64,000 nt of DNA from Rhodonellum psychrophilum GCM71 = DSM 17998 (GCF_000381545.1 NZ_KB906680.1:146569-210568), one strand, 5' to 3'. Positions 53,186 to 63,357 are shown, counted from the stretch's first letter. Numbers and translations are program-made. Notes: generated by a model not told the origin, from the letters alone.

Positions 53186-55492
53186 ATGATTATTGCCATC
53201 TTATCCGGATTTATATTGGCTGCAATAGTGCCGTTTTTCAGTCCCTATTTAAAGAAAAACGCCTCTCTGATTTTCCCTTTGCTTCCTTTGTTGCTGTTCG
53301 GCTATTTTGCCAGCTTTTTCCCAAGGATCAAAAACGGGGATCCCGTCAGCATGTTTTATGATTGGGTACCAAGTTTTGGTGTAGACCTCTCCTTCCGATT
53401 GGACGGATTGTCTCTGCTTTTTGTGCTCATGATTACAGGAATAGGTGTCTTGGTGTTTTTCTACACCTTCAGTTACATGAAGGGACATGAATACATTGAC
53501 CGCTTTTATGCTTTCCTTTGCATGTTTATGGCCTCCATGTTGGGCCTGGTTTTGTCTGACAACATCATTACCCTGTTTATTTTCTGGGAATTGACCAGTA
53601 TCAGTTCCTTTTTCCTCATCGGCTTCAACAACGAAGAGCCGGCTTCCAGAAAATCAGCATTGCTAGCACTGAGTATCACTGGATTGGGAGGTTTTTTCCT
53701 GTTGGCGGGGATGATTCTTTTGGGAACCGTCGGTGGGTCGTACTCCATCCAGGAACTACTTTCCTCTTCGGAAGCCATAAAAAGCAATTCCCTTTATGGG
53801 GGAATTATTTTCTTCCTATTTATAGGTGCATTCACCAAATCCGCACAATTTCCTTTTCATTTCTGGCTGCCCGGAGCCATGAAAGCACCAACACCGGTCA
53901 GTACTTATTTGCACTCCGCCACGATGGTAAAGGCAGGGATTTATCTTTTGGCGAGATTTTCTCCGGTTTTGGGAGACACCTTTTGGTGGAACAGCACATT
54001 GGTGACTGTTGGGGCGATCACCATGCTATATGCCGCAATCCACGCGCTCTTCCGCTTGGATCTTAAGGGGATTCTGGCATATTCCACCATATCCGCTTTG
54101 GGTATCTTGGTGTTTCTAATCGGCTTGGGAACCGACGAAGCGCTTCTTGCAGCAGGGGTCTTCATCTTGGTACACGCTCTTTACAAAGCAACGCTGTTTT
54201 TGGTAGCTGGAATCATCGACCATGAAACCGGCACACGTGATGTCACGGTATTGTCTGGATTGGGGAAAGTGATGTTGCCTGTTGCCCTTGCCGGAATCCT
54301 TGCTGCCTTGTCCAATGCTGGGGCTCCCCCCTTCTTCGGGTTCGTCGGGAAAGACCTAATTTATGAAGCCACCATGCAATATGGAGAATGGGCAGTGGTT
54401 TTGACAGGCGCTGCCATCGTGACCAATATCTGCCTGCTGTTCGCTGGATTATTGGCTGGTGTCAAACCGTTTATCGGAGCCTTGCCTGAAAAATTCGGAA
54501 AGGTTCATCTTCCTTCGCCTTTGATGTGGGTTCCACCTCTGATCTTGGCCTCTTTAGGTCTTGTCTTCGGGTTGTTTCCTTCTCTTATAGAACAATCCCT
54601 CATCCAGCCTTTGTTCAGCAGTATTTCAAAAAGTGGAACCGAAATCCATCTCAAGCTTTGGCATGGCTTCAATTTGATTTTCGGATTGAGTATGACCACC
54701 TTAATATTGGGCACTCTCTTGTTTTGGAAATTGAAGCCCTCCAAAAATCTATTTCAAAAAGCCTTTCGCTTTGAATTCCTTTCACCCGAAAGACTTGTCG
54801 GACACTTCGCCAGAGGCTTTTCGGGATTTGCCCGTATCTGGACGGGATTTTTTCAAAATGGGTATTTGAGAAATTACGTGATTACCATTCTTGGCTTTTT
54901 GACGGTCCTCCTTGCCTATAGACTGTATAATGGGATTGGTTTTCAGATCAAGGCGGAGATGTTTGAAAACGTGACGCTGTATGAAATCATTGTATTGCTG
55001 ATCATGGCGGTTTCGATCGTATTCACGGTATTCTCCACTTCCAGGTTGGTGGCGGTGGCTTCTTTGGGTGTCATCGGATATTCCATTTGCTTGATCTTCC
55101 TGTTTTACTCCGCACCGGATTTGGCAATGACGCAATTTTCCATTGATACATTGACGGTAATTTTGTTTGTCCTGGTCATTTACAACCTTCCCAAATACAA
55201 TACCTTTTCCAGCACGCCGATCAGGATCCGGGATGGAATACTTTCTGTGTTTTTCGGATTGTTGATTGCCGTGTTGACCTTGGAAGTTTTGAATGAGCCA
55301 TTGAACCGGGAGACTTCGGAATTTTATGCCCAGAATGCCTATACCCTTGCGAAAGGGAAGAATGTAGTCAATGTGATCTTGGTGGACTTTAGGGGTTTTG
55401 ACACCTTGGGAGAAATCTCGGTGTTGGCCATTGCAGCCTTGGGCGTATTCAGCTTGTTGAAATTGAGATTAAAAAGTATAGAAAAAGAATAA
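53186..55492 (+). CDS. mrpA: Na+/H+ antiporter subunit A (Mrp/Mnh complex)
   Basis: The 768-residue subunit is a homologue of Complex I NuoL. It has about 20 membrane helices. GLSLLFVLMITGIGVLVFFYTFSYM, FIFWELTSISSFFLIGF, HFWLPGAMKAPTPVSTYLHSATMVKAGIYLLARFSP and LVHALYKATLFLVAGIIDHE are signature segments with the buried Glu and Lys residues used for proton transfer. The C-terminal part (from about 590) is the DUF4040/MrpA-C region. It is the first gene of the seven-gene operon that exchanges Na+ for H+ for alkali and salt tolerance. The start codon ATG at 53186 has no strong Shine-Dalgarno site. Confidence 0.93.
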   Translation: MIIAILSGFILAAIVPFFSPYLKKNASLIFPLLPLLLFGYFASFFPRIKNGDPVSMFYDWVPSFGVDLSFRLDGLSLLFVLMITGIGVLVFFYTFSYMKGHEYIDRFYAFLCMFMASMLGLVLSDNIITLFIFWELTSISSFFLIGFNNEEPASRKSALLALSITGLGGFFLLAGMILLGTVGGSYSIQELLSSSEAIKSNSLYGGIIFFLFIGAFTKSAQFPFHFWLPGAMKAPTPVSTYLHSATMVKAGIYLLARFSPVLGDTFWWNSTLVTVGAITMLYAAIHALFRLDLKGILAYSTISALGILVFLIGLGTDEALLAAGVFILVHALYKATLFLVAGIIDHETGTRDVTVLSGLGKVMLPVALAGILAALSNAGAPPFFGFVGKDLIYEATMQYGEWAVVLTGAAIVTNICLLFAGLLAGVKPFIGALPEKFGKVHLPSPLMWVPPLILASLGLVFGLFPSLIEQSLIQPLFSSISKSGTEIHLKLWHGFNLIFGLSMTTLILGTLLFWKLKPSKNLFQKAFRFEFLSPERLVGHFARGFSGFARIWTGFFQNGYLRNYVITILGFLTVLLAYRLYNGIGFQIKAEMFENVTLYEIIVLLIMAVSIVFTVFSTSRLVAVASLGVIGYSICLIFLFYSAPDLAMTQFSIDTLTVILFVLVIYNLPKYNTFSSTPIRIRDGILSVFFGLLIAVLTLEVLNEPLNRETSEFYAQNAYTLAKGKNVVNVILVDFRGFDTLGEISVLAIAALGVFSLLKLRLKSIEKE

Positions 55493-55493
55493 T

Positions 55494-55904
55494 ATGAAGA
55501 CCCTTATTTTCAAAACAGCATCGTCCTACCTGCTGCCACTCTTGATCCTGTTCTCAATATTTATCCTGCTTAGGGGTCATTATTTGCCCGGAGGCGGATT
55601 TGTGGGGGGGTTGATAGCATCGATTGCCTTTGTGATCCACTCCTTTGCCAACGGGCTGGAAAAGACAAGGACAATTATCAAATTCCATCCTGGTTTTTTG
55701 ATCCCCGTGGGCCTGCTCATTGCCATTATCAGTGGTGCTGCCCCCCTTTTTTTAGGACAAAATTTTATGACGGGTCTTTGGATGGACGACCCCATTCCGG
55801 TGATTGGCATGGTGGGAACGGCATTGTTTTTTGATACAGGGGTTTATATTGTAGTCATAGGAATTACACTGACCATCATTTTCACCATTTCAGAAACATT
55901 ATAG
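55494..55904 (+). CDS. mrpB: Na+/H+ antiporter subunit B
   Basis: The 136-residue membrane protein has four helices and the MnhB motif [24 protein letters not shown]. It starts one base after the mrpA stop and ends one base before mrpC. It belongs to the hydrophobic core of the Mrp complex. Confidence 0.93.
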   Translation: MKTLIFKTASSYLLPLLILFSIFILLRGHYLPGGGFVGGLIASIAFVIHSFANGLEKTRTIIKFHPGFLIPVGLLIAIISGAAPLFLGQNFMTGLWMDDPIPVIGMVGTALFFDTGVYIVVIGITLTIIFTISETL

Positions 55905-55905
55905 G

Positions 55906-56262
55906 ATGGAAATATTATTGATCATTATCATCGGTTTGTTATACGCCGCGGGCATTTACATGATGCTGCGCAGGAGTATGGTGAAACTCATCATTGGTCT
56001 GATCCTGTTGGGTAACGGTGCCAATATGCTTATCTTTTTATTGGGTAGAATCGTCAAAGGCAAACCGCCAATCATAGAAAGTACCGCTAAAATGTTTACT
56101 GAAATCTATGCGGATCCTATTCCCCAAGCTTTGATCCTTACGGCCATCGTTATCAGTTTTGGATTGCAGTCATTTGCGATCATACTCGTAAAGAGGGCCT
56201 ACAAAGTGGCCAAGACAGATGATTTGGATGAATTGAATACAACAGACGAAATATATGAATAA
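55906..56262 (+). CDS. mrpC: Na+/H+ antiporter subunit C
   Basis: The 118-residue NuoK homologue has three helices, with [32 protein letters not shown] and [23 protein letters not shown]. The last eight bases overlap the start of mrpD. It is part of the membrane domain. Confidence 0.93.
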   Translation: MEILLIIIIGLLYAAGIYMMLRRSMVKLIIGLILLGNGANMLIFLLGRIVKGKPPIIESTAKMFTEIYADPIPQALILTAIVISFGLQSFAIILVKRAYKVAKTDDLDELNTTDEIYE

Positions 56263-57778
56263 CCCATACATCGTATTGCCCATCATATTTCAGCTGTTCA
56301 CAGCCATTTTGTTGATGTTTTTCTGGCTCAATGTCAATGCTCAGCGACTGATCAGTGGCATCTTCAGTCTTATTTCCTTGGGAATATCCATTTGGCTGTT
56401 TTCGGAAATCTGGCAGAATGGCATTCTTATTTCCCAAGCAGGTGGATGGCAGGCGCCCTTTGGCATCACCTTCGTGGCGGATGTTTTCAGCGCCACCATG
56501 GTTTTGTTGACTTCCATTGCTGGATTCGCCGTGGCAATTTTCTCAGCGGGAAGTATTCGAAATGCCAGGTTGAAATTCGGCTATTTCCCCATCCTTCATT
56601 TTCTTTTGATGGGCTTGAATGGTGCATTTCTGACAGGAGATATTTTCAATCTCTACGTATGGTTCGAAATCATCATTATCGCCTCGTTTGTGTTGATCAC
56701 GCTTGGGGGAGAAAAATCCCAGATTGAGGGTGCCATCAAATATGTAACCTTGAATCTTTTGGCTTCTGCCATCTTCCTTACAGCGATCGCTATCTTGTAT
56801 GGGCTCGTCGGTAGTTTGAACATGGCAGATCTTTCCATCCAAATCGCTGAAGTTGAAAACAGGGGCTTGGTCAACGTCACTGCCATTCTCTTCCTGATTG
56901 GTTTTGGGATCAAGTCCGCCATTTTCCCCTTGTATTTTTGGCTTCCCGCTTCTTACCATACGCCCCCTCCTGCCATTTCCGCTATTTTTGCCGGATTGCT
57001 CACCAAAGTTGGCGTATATGCTCTGCTTCGCATATTCACCCTGATATTCATCCCCGATGAATTTTTGAGCAATCTGCTGATTGGATTGGCAGCCTTGACG
57101 ATTCTATCGGGTGGCTTGGGTGCTTTGCTTCAGGTAAACATGCGGAAAATGTTCAGTTACCTAATTATTTGCCATATTGGATTTTTGATTGCAGGATTGG
57201 GCATGTATACGGAATTGGCCTTGGTCGGCGCGCTATTCTACCTCATTCATGACATCATCGTCAAGACCAACCTGTTTCTGGTCGCGGGATTGATTTTCAA
57301 ATTGAAAGGAACTTTGAACATAGAGAAATTGGGAGGCTTCTACCGACAATTCCCTAAATTCTCCCTATTGATGGCCATTCCACTTTTTTCTTTGGTCGGC
57401 ATACCACCGCTCTCTGGTTTTTGGGCAAAATTATACCTTATCCAAGCCGGCTATTTGAGTGGACAGTATGTACTGATAGGTTTCATCTTGTTAGGAAGTT
57501 TCATCACCCTTTGGGTCATTGCCAAATTATGGGCGGAGGTATTCTGGAAACCCGACGTGAGCATTCCAAAGAAAATCGGGGTGAAGTACTTTTATGAAAT
57601 AAAACCTCTAAAAAGATGGGCCATGGTCCTTCCTGTTATCCTACTTGGCATTACTTCTTTGTATATTGGATTTTTTGCAGAACACATCATCGTTTTATCA
57701 AAGCACATTTCAGCAGACCTGATGAATCCTCAAAATTATATCGATGCAGTTTTGGGAGCTAAACCCCTCACACCATGA
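56255..57778 (+). CDS. mrpD: Na+/H+ antiporter subunit D
   Basis: The 507-residue NuoN/NuoM-type subunit has about 14 helices. [58 protein letters not shown] and [19 protein letters not shown] carry the conserved Glu and Lys. It overlaps mrpC by eight bases and mrpE by four (ATGA), which indicates tight translational coupling. Confidence 0.95.
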   Translation: MNNPYIVLPIIFQLFTAILLMFFWLNVNAQRLISGIFSLISLGISIWLFSEIWQNGILISQAGGWQAPFGITFVADVFSATMVLLTSIAGFAVAIFSAGSIRNARLKFGYFPILHFLLMGLNGAFLTGDIFNLYVWFEIIIIASFVLITLGGEKSQIEGAIKYVTLNLLASAIFLTAIAILYGLVGSLNMADLSIQIAEVENRGLVNVTAILFLIGFGIKSAIFPLYFWLPASYHTPPPAISAIFAGLLTKVGVYALLRIFTLIFIPDEFLSNLLIGLAALTILSGGLGALLQVNMRKMFSYLIICHIGFLIAGLGMYTELALVGALFYLIHDIIVKTNLFLVAGLIFKLKGTLNIEKLGGFYRQFPKFSLLMAIPLFSLVGIPPLSGFWAKLYLIQAGYLSGQYVLIGFILLGSFITLWVIAKLWAEVFWKPDVSIPKKIGVKYFYEIKPLKRWAMVLPVILLGITSLYIGFFAEHIIVLSKHISADLMNPQNYIDAVLGAKPLTP

Positions 57779-58254
57779 TCAAAACCAGGTTTTTGAGCAA
57801 TCTTCTGCTCTCCTTTATTTGGGTCGCCATTACTGGTGCCTTTTCGGCAGAAAATTTCATCTTTGGATTTATGCTGAGCTTTATCCTACTTTGGATCATC
57901 AGCGTCAACAGAAGTGAAAACAAATACTTCACCAGGGGACCGAAAATCATTTATTTTATTTTCTTCTTTCTGTACGAACTCGTCAAAGCCAATATCGAAG
58001 TGGCATATGATGTGATCACCCCGAAGCATTACATGAAGCCAGGGATCGTAAAAATACCGCTGACAGCCAAGACGGATTTGGAAATCACCTTGCTGGCCAA
58101 TCTGATTTCCCTTACGCCTGGAACGCTCAGCTTAGATGTGTCTGACGACAGAAAGGTACTTTATGTTCATGCGATGTATGTACAGGATAGGGAACAATTT
58201 ATACTGGGAATAAAAAACGGCTTCGAAAAGAAGCTCTTAGAGATCATAAGATGA
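57775..58254 (+). CDS. mrpE: Na+/H+ antiporter subunit E
   Basis: The 159-residue subunit has two or three N-terminal helices ([18 protein letters not shown]) followed by a soluble part with [27 protein letters not shown], the MnhE hallmark. It overlaps both neighbours by four bases (ATGA). Known MrpE is needed for full activity. Confidence 0.94.
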   Translation: MIKTRFLSNLLLSFIWVAITGAFSAENFIFGFMLSFILLWIISVNRSENKYFTRGPKIIYFIFFFLYELVKANIEVAYDVITPKHYMKPGIVKIPLTAKTDLEITLLANLISLTPGTLSLDVSDDRKVLYVHAMYVQDREQFILGIKNGFEKKLLEIIR

Positions 58255-58526
58255 ATTTATACGACTATCTTTATTACATCATTTTACCGATACTCAGTAT
58301 TTCCGTATTGATTATCTTCATCAGGTTCCTGATCGGACCAACGCTTTCTGATCGGGTGATTTCCTTGGATTTATTGCTGACCACCGGCATTGGGATCATT
58401 GCAGTGTACAGTATCCATACCAATCAGCCTACTTTCTTGGACATTGCCATGATTTTGGCCTTGATCGCTTTTTTGAGTACGGTCGCTTTTGCTTATTATC
58501 TAGAAAAAAGAGAAAGAAATGACTGA
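58251..58526 (+). CDS. mrpF: Na+/H+ antiporter subunit F
   Basis: The 91-residue subunit has three helices with FIRFLIGPTLSDRVISLDLLLTTGIGIIAVYS and PTFLDIAMILALIAFLSTVAFAYYLEKR, typical of MnhF. It overlaps mrpE by four and mrpG by eight bases. Confidence 0.93.
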   Translation: MNLYDYLYYIILPILSISVLIIFIRFLIGPTLSDRVISLDLLLTTGIGIIAVYSIHTNQPTFLDIAMILALIAFLSTVAFAYYLEKRERND

Positions 58527-58914
58527 AATAACCATCTTTATCCTGAGTTCTTTGGGAACATTGTTCATCCTGTTGGCAGCCATCGGGGTGGTCAAAATGC
58601 CTGACCTTTATCTGAGGATATCCGTCACCACCAAGGCCGCAACCCTGGGTATCGGCCTGATTCTGGTAGCCGCAGCATTTTATTTCAACGACAGCTCCAT
58701 TACTGCCAGGGTGCTGGCCATTATCCTTTTCATGCTGCTTACTGCACCAGTCGGGGCACACATGATTGGAAGGGCGTCCTATTTCACGGGGGTGAAAATG
58801 TGGAAAAAATCCATCCTGGATGATCTTGAGGGTCAATATGATCCAAAAACCCATAAATTAAGCAGTGAAGACCAAAAGAGTCTTAAAAAGGATTCCCACA
58901 ACCCAGAAGAATAA
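58519..58914 (+). CDS. mrpG: Na+/H+ antiporter subunit G
   Basis: The 131-residue subunit has three helices and VVKMPDLYLRISVTTKAATLGIGLILV, with ILFMLLTAPVGAHMIGRASYFTGVK, the MnhG signature. It is the last Mrp gene. Its stop is only four bases before the lactonase-like gene. Confidence 0.94.
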   Translation: MTEITIFILSSLGTLFILLAAIGVVKMPDLYLRISVTTKAATLGIGLILVAAAFYFNDSSITARVLAIILFMLLTAPVGAHMIGRASYFTGVKMWKKSILDDLEGQYDPKTHKLSSEDQKSLKKDSHNPEE

Positions 58915-58918
58915 GACC

Positions 58919-60058
58919 ATGAAAAAGCAAGGATTTTTTTTCTCACTTCTAGCCTCCATGTTGATGTTGTATGCTTGCGATGAATCTCCTTCCGAGGAAA
59001 AAGTGGATCCGGTTTTTTCATTTTTAGTTGGTACCTACACCGAATCTGGCTATCAAGGAATACAAATGCTTTCCTTTGATCCTCAAAAAATGGCTTTATC
59101 GAGCAAGATCATTGCGCCTACCCAGAACCCATCCTTCGTGATTGCCAACAAGGCCCAAAACCTGGTCTTCAGCGTGGAGGAAACTGCTGGTGAAAATGGA
59201 GGAAAGGTGAAATCCTTCAAATTTGACAGGATGGAGGGGACGCTGGAATTGATCAGTGTATTGGATACTTTTGGTGACCATCCCTGCTACCTCAGTCTAG
59301 ATCCTTCCGAAGGATTCCTTGTTGTTGGCAATTATTCCGGAGGAAACCTCAGCGTGTACAAAGTCAATGAAGGTGAATTGGTTCATGTGCAGACAATCCA
59401 GCATGAGGGACAAAGCATCAACGCTTCGAGACAGGAAAAAGCCCATGTCCACAGTACTGTTTTTCATACGGACGGGAAAAAACTACTGGTTGGCGATTTG
59501 GGCTCGGATAAAATCCATATCTATGATTTCCATCCCGATTATTCTGTTCCGCTTGTTCCATCCAATCCTGCATATATTGAAGTGACGCCGGGATCAGGGC
59601 CAAGACATCTTGTGATCCATCCAAAAGGCGATCAATTTTATCTTGTCCATGAGCTGTCCGCAGAACTTGGCGTTTACACGTATGCTGCGGGAAAAATAAG
59701 CCAAACACAAACCCTGCCACTCACCAACCCCAATTACAGTGGATCAGTGGGTGCTGCAGAGGTACGTATTTCCGCAGACGGGAAATTTGTGTATGCTTCC
59801 AACAGGGGTGATGCCAATGAAATCAGCGTGTTTGAGATTGGCAATGATAAGAAACTTAGTTTGGTTCAGCGGATCTCCTCAGGTGGTCAGATGCCCAGAA
59901 ATTTCAACCTAAGTCCTGATGGGGAATTCTTATTGGTGGCCCATCAAGCCTCCAATGACATCGTGGTCTTCGAAAGAAACACCAAAACCGGAGAGTTGTC
60001 AAAAACAGATTTGCGGTTTTCCATACCCAAACCTGTTTACCTTTACGCTCTTCCTTGA
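58919..60058 (+). CDS. Lactonase-family (YncE/PgL-like beta-propeller) lipoprotein
   Basis: The 379-residue protein (start ATG 58919) has a lipoprotein signal MLMLYACDESPS with Cys at about residue 20. The propeller starts FLVGTYTESGYQGIQMLSFDP and includes NPSFVIANKAQNLVFSVEE, HPCYLSLDPSEGFLVVGNYSGGNLSVY, GSGPRHLVIHPKG and PRNFNLSPDGEFLLVAHQASNDIVVFERN. This is the 6-phosphogluconolactonase/3-carboxymuconate cyclase fold family. Because it is exported, the cytoplasmic pentose pathway role is unlikely; it may act on an extracytoplasmic sugar lactone, such as the product of the PQQ-type dehydrogenase. It is four bases after mrpG, so probably co-transcribed. Confidence 0.85.
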   Translation: MKKQGFFFSLLASMLMLYACDESPSEEKVDPVFSFLVGTYTESGYQGIQMLSFDPQKMALSSKIIAPTQNPSFVIANKAQNLVFSVEETAGENGGKVKSFKFDRMEGTLELISVLDTFGDHPCYLSLDPSEGFLVVGNYSGGNLSVYKVNEGELVHVQTIQHEGQSINASRQEKAHVHSTVFHTDGKKLLVGDLGSDKIHIYDFHPDYSVPLVPSNPAYIEVTPGSGPRHLVIHPKGDQFYLVHELSAELGVYTYAAGKISQTQTLPLTNPNYSGSVGAAEVRISADGKFVYASNRGDANEISVFEIGNDKKLSLVQRISSGGQMPRNFNLSPDGEFLLVAHQASNDIVVFERNTKTGELSKTDLRFSIPKPVYLYALP

Positions 60059-60174
60059 GAAAACTATTCAATTAAAGATCAATGGTTTAGGTGGACGAAA
60101 CACCAATTTTGAAATATAAAGCCTTTTTTTTGGACCTTGTGAAGAAAATAAATGGAAAATAATTGGGCTAAATG

Positions 60175-60204
60175 TTTGAATTCCAAAAACAATGGTTACC
60201 TTTG
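60175..60204 (+). promoter_or_regulatory. Cold-shock gene promoter (TTTG-N18-TACCTTTG)
   Basis: TTTG at 60175-60178 and TACCTTTG at 60197-60204 are separated by 18 bases, a near-perfect Bacteroidota promoter. The leader to the start codon is about 30 bases. Confidence 0.65.
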
Positions 60205-60240
60205 GCTTAATCAATACATTACAATTTATATTATAACATC

Positions 60241-60432
60241 ATGAACACAGGAAAAGTAAAATTTTTTAATGAGTCCAAAGGATTTGGATTTATCGTAGAC
60301 GACGAGTCTTCAAAAGAGTATTTTGTACACATCTCAGGATTGGTTGATGAAATCAGAGAAGACGATGATGTAACTTTCGACCTTAAAGAAGGAAGAAAAG
60401 GCCTTAACGCTGTAAATGTAAAGTTAGCTTAA
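60241..60432 (+). CDS. cspA: Cold-shock domain protein (CspA family)
   Basis: The 63-residue protein has the single cold-shock domain with MNTGKVKFFNESKGFGFI (RNP1) and KEYFVHISGLVDEI (RNP2). It binds single-stranded nucleic acids and melts RNA structure. Such genes are often strongly expressed. It is the only gene in its unit, ending in a good terminator. Confidence 0.96.
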   Translation: MNTGKVKFFNESKGFGFIVDDESSKEYFVHISGLVDEIREDDDVTFDLKEGRKGLNAVNVKLA

Positions 60433-60453
60433 CACATACATTGACAACAATCT

Positions 60454-60488
60454 AAAAGCTCCCCTTATGAAAATAAGGGGAGCTTTTT
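60454..60488. terminator. Terminator between cspA and menC
   Basis: AAAAGCTCCCCTTAT at 60454-60468 pairs with ATAAGGGGAGCTTTT at 60473-60487, a 15-bp stem with a four-base loop; T run on the right, A run on the left. It overlaps the end of menC. Confidence 0.93.
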
Positions 60489-61581
60489 ATTGTGATATCC
60501 CCCAGCCCAAATTTTTATCGTACCGGATCTTGCCTTTCTCTATCACCAAAGGAGAATCAAAATTGTTTTCATAGAGTTGTCCAGTTCCCAGACCTTGGGG
60601 AAGTATGTTTTCAAAAGTTGAGGTAATTTGCGCAATGGCATTCAAGCCAATATTGCTTTCAAGTGCCGAAGTCATCCACCAGCCAATTCCCAACTCATTT
60701 GCCAAATCAATCCATTCCCGCGTGGCTTGAATACCTCCTACCAGAGTTGGCTTTAGGACGATATAATGCGGCATGATGGATTCCAAAAGCCCTCTTCGCT
60801 CCGATTCCCCATAAACCCCTATCAATTCCTCATCCAAAGCTATCGCAAGTGGTGATACTTTGCATAATTCGGCCATTTGTCCCATTTGACCTTGCCGTAT
60901 AGGTTGCTCAATGCTGTGCAGGTCAAATTTTGAAAGAATTTGGAGCTTGGCCAATGCCTGATCTGGAGAAAATGCGCCATTGGCATCCACCCGCAGGGTA
61001 ATCTTATCCTTTGAAAATCTGGAGCGGATGTCATACAGCAGTTCGCATTCCTGCTCGAAATCAATCGCACCGATTTTGATTTTGATGCAATCGTAGCCTT
61101 CGTCTAACTTTTTCTCGATTTGGTCTTTCATGAATCCTTTATCCCCCATCCAGATCAAGCCATTGATGGGGATCGTTTTTCCAACTTTGAAAAAATCAGT
61201 ATCAAAAACCTGCTGCTTGCCTCCATGGAATAAATCCAGTAAGGCAGTTTCGAAGGCAAATCTGATACTTGGGAAATGTTCGGAGATATTGGTATTGATC
61301 CAATTTGAAAATCCAGCGGCATCCATCGGTATGTCTGCTCCTGAAAGGGATTTGCAAAAACCTGCCATTTTCATACCAAAGTCTGGAATGTCGTCCAAAC
61401 TCAAAAGTGGTAGAGGAGCCGCTTCACCGAAACCCACTGTAGCAGGATTTGAAAAAACCGAAGCTTTCAAAATATAGGTGGTTTTTTGTTTCAAAACACC
61501 TCTGGAAGTACCTGCCTCGAATTTGAATTTCAAGAGGTGTGGGAAATAATCAAAGTAGACGTTTCGAAGTATTGAATTCAT
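60487..61581 (-). CDS. menC: o-Succinylbenzoate synthase
   Basis: The protein is 364 residues from the ATG at 61581 (MNSILRNVYFDY). It is a member of the enolase superfamily (muconate-lactonising group). The catalytic Lys is in YDCIKIKIGA, metal ligands are in LRVDANGAF, SIEQP and ALDEEL, and the second Lys is in VLKPTLVGG. EPLIWMGDKGF-like text is replaced by NGLIWMGDKGF, typical of Bacteroidota MenC. It makes o-succinylbenzoate in menaquinone synthesis. Related dipeptide epimerases are an alternative, but the close match of spacing supports MenC. Confidence 0.86.
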   Translation of the reverse strand: MNSILRNVYFDYFPHLLKFKFEAGTSRGVLKQKTTYILKASVFSNPATVGFGEAAPLPLLSLDDIPDFGMKMAGFCKSLSGADIPMDAAGFSNWINTNISEHFPSIRFAFETALLDLFHGGKQQVFDTDFFKVGKTIPINGLIWMGDKGFMKDQIEKKLDEGYDCIKIKIGAIDFEQECELLYDIRSRFSKDKITLRVDANGAFSPDQALAKLQILSKFDLHSIEQPIRQGQMGQMAELCKVSPLAIALDEELIGVYGESERRGLLESIMPHYIVLKPTLVGGIQATREWIDLANELGIGWWMTSALESNIGLNAIAQITSTFENILPQGLGTGQLYENNFDSPLVIEKGKIRYDKNLGWGISQ

Positions 61582-61700
61582 TGGGAATTGGTTTTTCAAG
61601 AATGAAACAGCTGAGATTGCATTGGGTTCAGCCAAACGGGAAATTTTATCTCTTATATTTGTGGCTGAATTTCAAATACTGAGGACAACAGCGATTTAAT

Positions 61701-62930
61701 ATGCGTACAAACCCCACTTGGGAAGATCTCAAATTATCGGATTACGAATATACCTTACCAGAGGATAGGATTGCAAAATTCCCGCTTGAAAAACGGGATG
61801 AGTCAAAACTCCTTCACTACAAAAATTCGAAAATCGAACATTTACATTTTTCGGAGCTTCCAAAATTGATCCCATCAGGCAGCTTGATGGTATTCAACAA
61901 TACCAAGGTGATCCCTGCGCGGTTGATTTTTCAACGACCTACAGGTGCCAAAATCGAGATTTTCCTACTTAAACCCGTTCTTCCCACCACGGTGATCAAT
62001 GAAGTGATGCTAGAAACAGGGTCTGTGAGTTGGGAAACCATGATCGGGAACTTGAAAAAATGGAAAGAAGGGGAGGTTTTGGAAGGGGTGATTACGATCA
62101 AAGAGGAGAAATTGGTTTTGTCGGCAGAATTGGTGGACCGTGAAAACCGAATGGTCAGGTTGTCTTGGACTGACTCGGCTATCCCTTTTGTGTCGATCGT
62201 GGAAGCAGCCGGGGAAGTTCCTCTCCCACCCTACCTCAACAGAAAAGCAACAGAGGAGGACAAACCAAGATACCAGACCATTTATTCCAAAAAAGAAGGT
62301 GCCGTCGCAGCACCAACAGCCGGTTTGCATTTCACAGAGAAAATCCTCAACCAGATTGAGGAAAGGAATATTGGCATTGACTATTTGACTCTTCATGTAG
62401 GTGCCGGGACGTTCCAGCCGATCAAGGAAGAAGAAGTCAGCAAACACGGCATGCACAGCGAGCAGATCGTGGTTGACATTTCTACGATCACCCGTATTTC
62501 CGAACATGAGCATGCATTGATTGCGGTGGGGACTACCTCCATGAGATCTTTGGAAAGCCTGTATTGGTTTGGCGTAAAACTTCAACAAAATGCCGGTGAA
62601 GAATTTTTGATCCCGAAACTTTATCCCTATCAGCCCTTCACAAGCTTACCCAGCAGGAAGGAGAGTTTTGAGACTATTTTGAAGTGGATGGAAGCGAAAG
62701 GAATTGGCGAGATTACAGGAAGTACCGAGATTTTAATCATGCCCGGTTACAATTTCCGTGTTTGCCAGGGATTGGTTACCAATTTCCACCAGCCCTCGTC
62801 GACACTGATTCTACTGGTTGCTGCCTTTACGGGAGGGAACTGGAGGAAAATTTATGATTCGGCACTAAAAAATGAGTATCGATTTTTAAGTTTTGGAGAC
62901 AGTAGTCTTTTATGGCATGAAGAATTTTAG
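61701..62930 (+). CDS. queA: S-adenosylmethionine:tRNA ribosyltransferase-isomerase
   Basis: The 409-residue enzyme transfers the ribosyl moiety of SAM to 7-aminomethyl-7-deazaguanine in tRNA during queuosine synthesis. LKLSDYEYTLPEDRIAKFPLEKRDESKLL, LMVFNNTKVIPARL, VAAPTAGLHFTEKIL, TLHVGAGTFQPIK and NFHQPSSTLILLVAAFTGG are the conserved blocks. It is longer than the E. coli protein (about 356), as usual in Bacteroidota. It is convergent with the LytTR gene, only seven bases between the two stop codons. Confidence 0.95.
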   Translation: MRTNPTWEDLKLSDYEYTLPEDRIAKFPLEKRDESKLLHYKNSKIEHLHFSELPKLIPSGSLMVFNNTKVIPARLIFQRPTGAKIEIFLLKPVLPTTVINEVMLETGSVSWETMIGNLKKWKEGEVLEGVITIKEEKLVLSAELVDRENRMVRLSWTDSAIPFVSIVEAAGEVPLPPYLNRKATEEDKPRYQTIYSKKEGAVAAPTAGLHFTEKILNQIEERNIGIDYLTLHVGAGTFQPIKEEEVSKHGMHSEQIVVDISTITRISEHEHALIAVGTTSMRSLESLYWFGVKLQQNAGEEFLIPKLYPYQPFTSLPSRKESFETILKWMEAKGIGEITGSTEILIMPGYNFRVCQGLVTNFHQPSSTLILLVAAFTGGNWRKIYDSALKNEYRFLSFGDSSLLWHEEF

Positions 62931-62937
62931 GGACAAT

Positions 62938-63357
62938 CTAATCCAAATTTCCAGACCCCAATTTATTGATGCCATTGATCAAGTTTTGATAATAGGTCCT
63001 TCCCACAGGTACAAGATCGTTGCAGACTTTCAACTCCCTTGGATTGATGGTATTGATTTCATCGATTCTAACCAGATAGCTCTTATGGATTCTGATAAAA
63101 TCCTGATCCGGAAGTACAGCTTCAAACTCTTTTAAGATGTTTCTCAGGGAAAAAACGTTTGTTCTGGTCACCAAAGTGGTATAATTCCCATCACCCTTCA
63201 TCCAAAGAATATCCTCAAATTTCACCTTCACCAGATTGCCTTTGTTTCTGATAAACAGCGCATTTTTGATGAGAATGTTGGATTGAGTTTCGATTGTATC
63301 CAAATTTTCAGTACCGGCATTTGACTTCGTTTCAAAATCTTTCAATACCTCTTTCAT
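62938..63357 (-). CDS. LytTR-domain DNA-binding protein
   Basis: The 139-residue protein has a LytTR DNA-binding domain: FIRNKGNLVKVKFEDILWMKGDGNYTTLVTRTNVF, then FIRIHKSYLVRIDEINTINPRELKV and VPVGRTYYQNLI at the C-terminus. The N-terminal 30 residues carry no receiver or sensor domain, so it is a stand-alone regulator, perhaps controlled by a partner. The 325 bases upstream (63358-63682) hold only a degenerate repeat and part of an IS element. Confidence 0.88.
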   Translation of the reverse strand: MKEVLKDFETKSNAGTENLDTIETQSNILIKNALFIRNKGNLVKVKFEDILWMKGDGNYTTLVTRTNVFSLRNILKEFEAVLPDQDFIRIHKSYLVRIDEINTINPRELKVCNDLVPVGRTYYQNLINGINKLGSGNLD

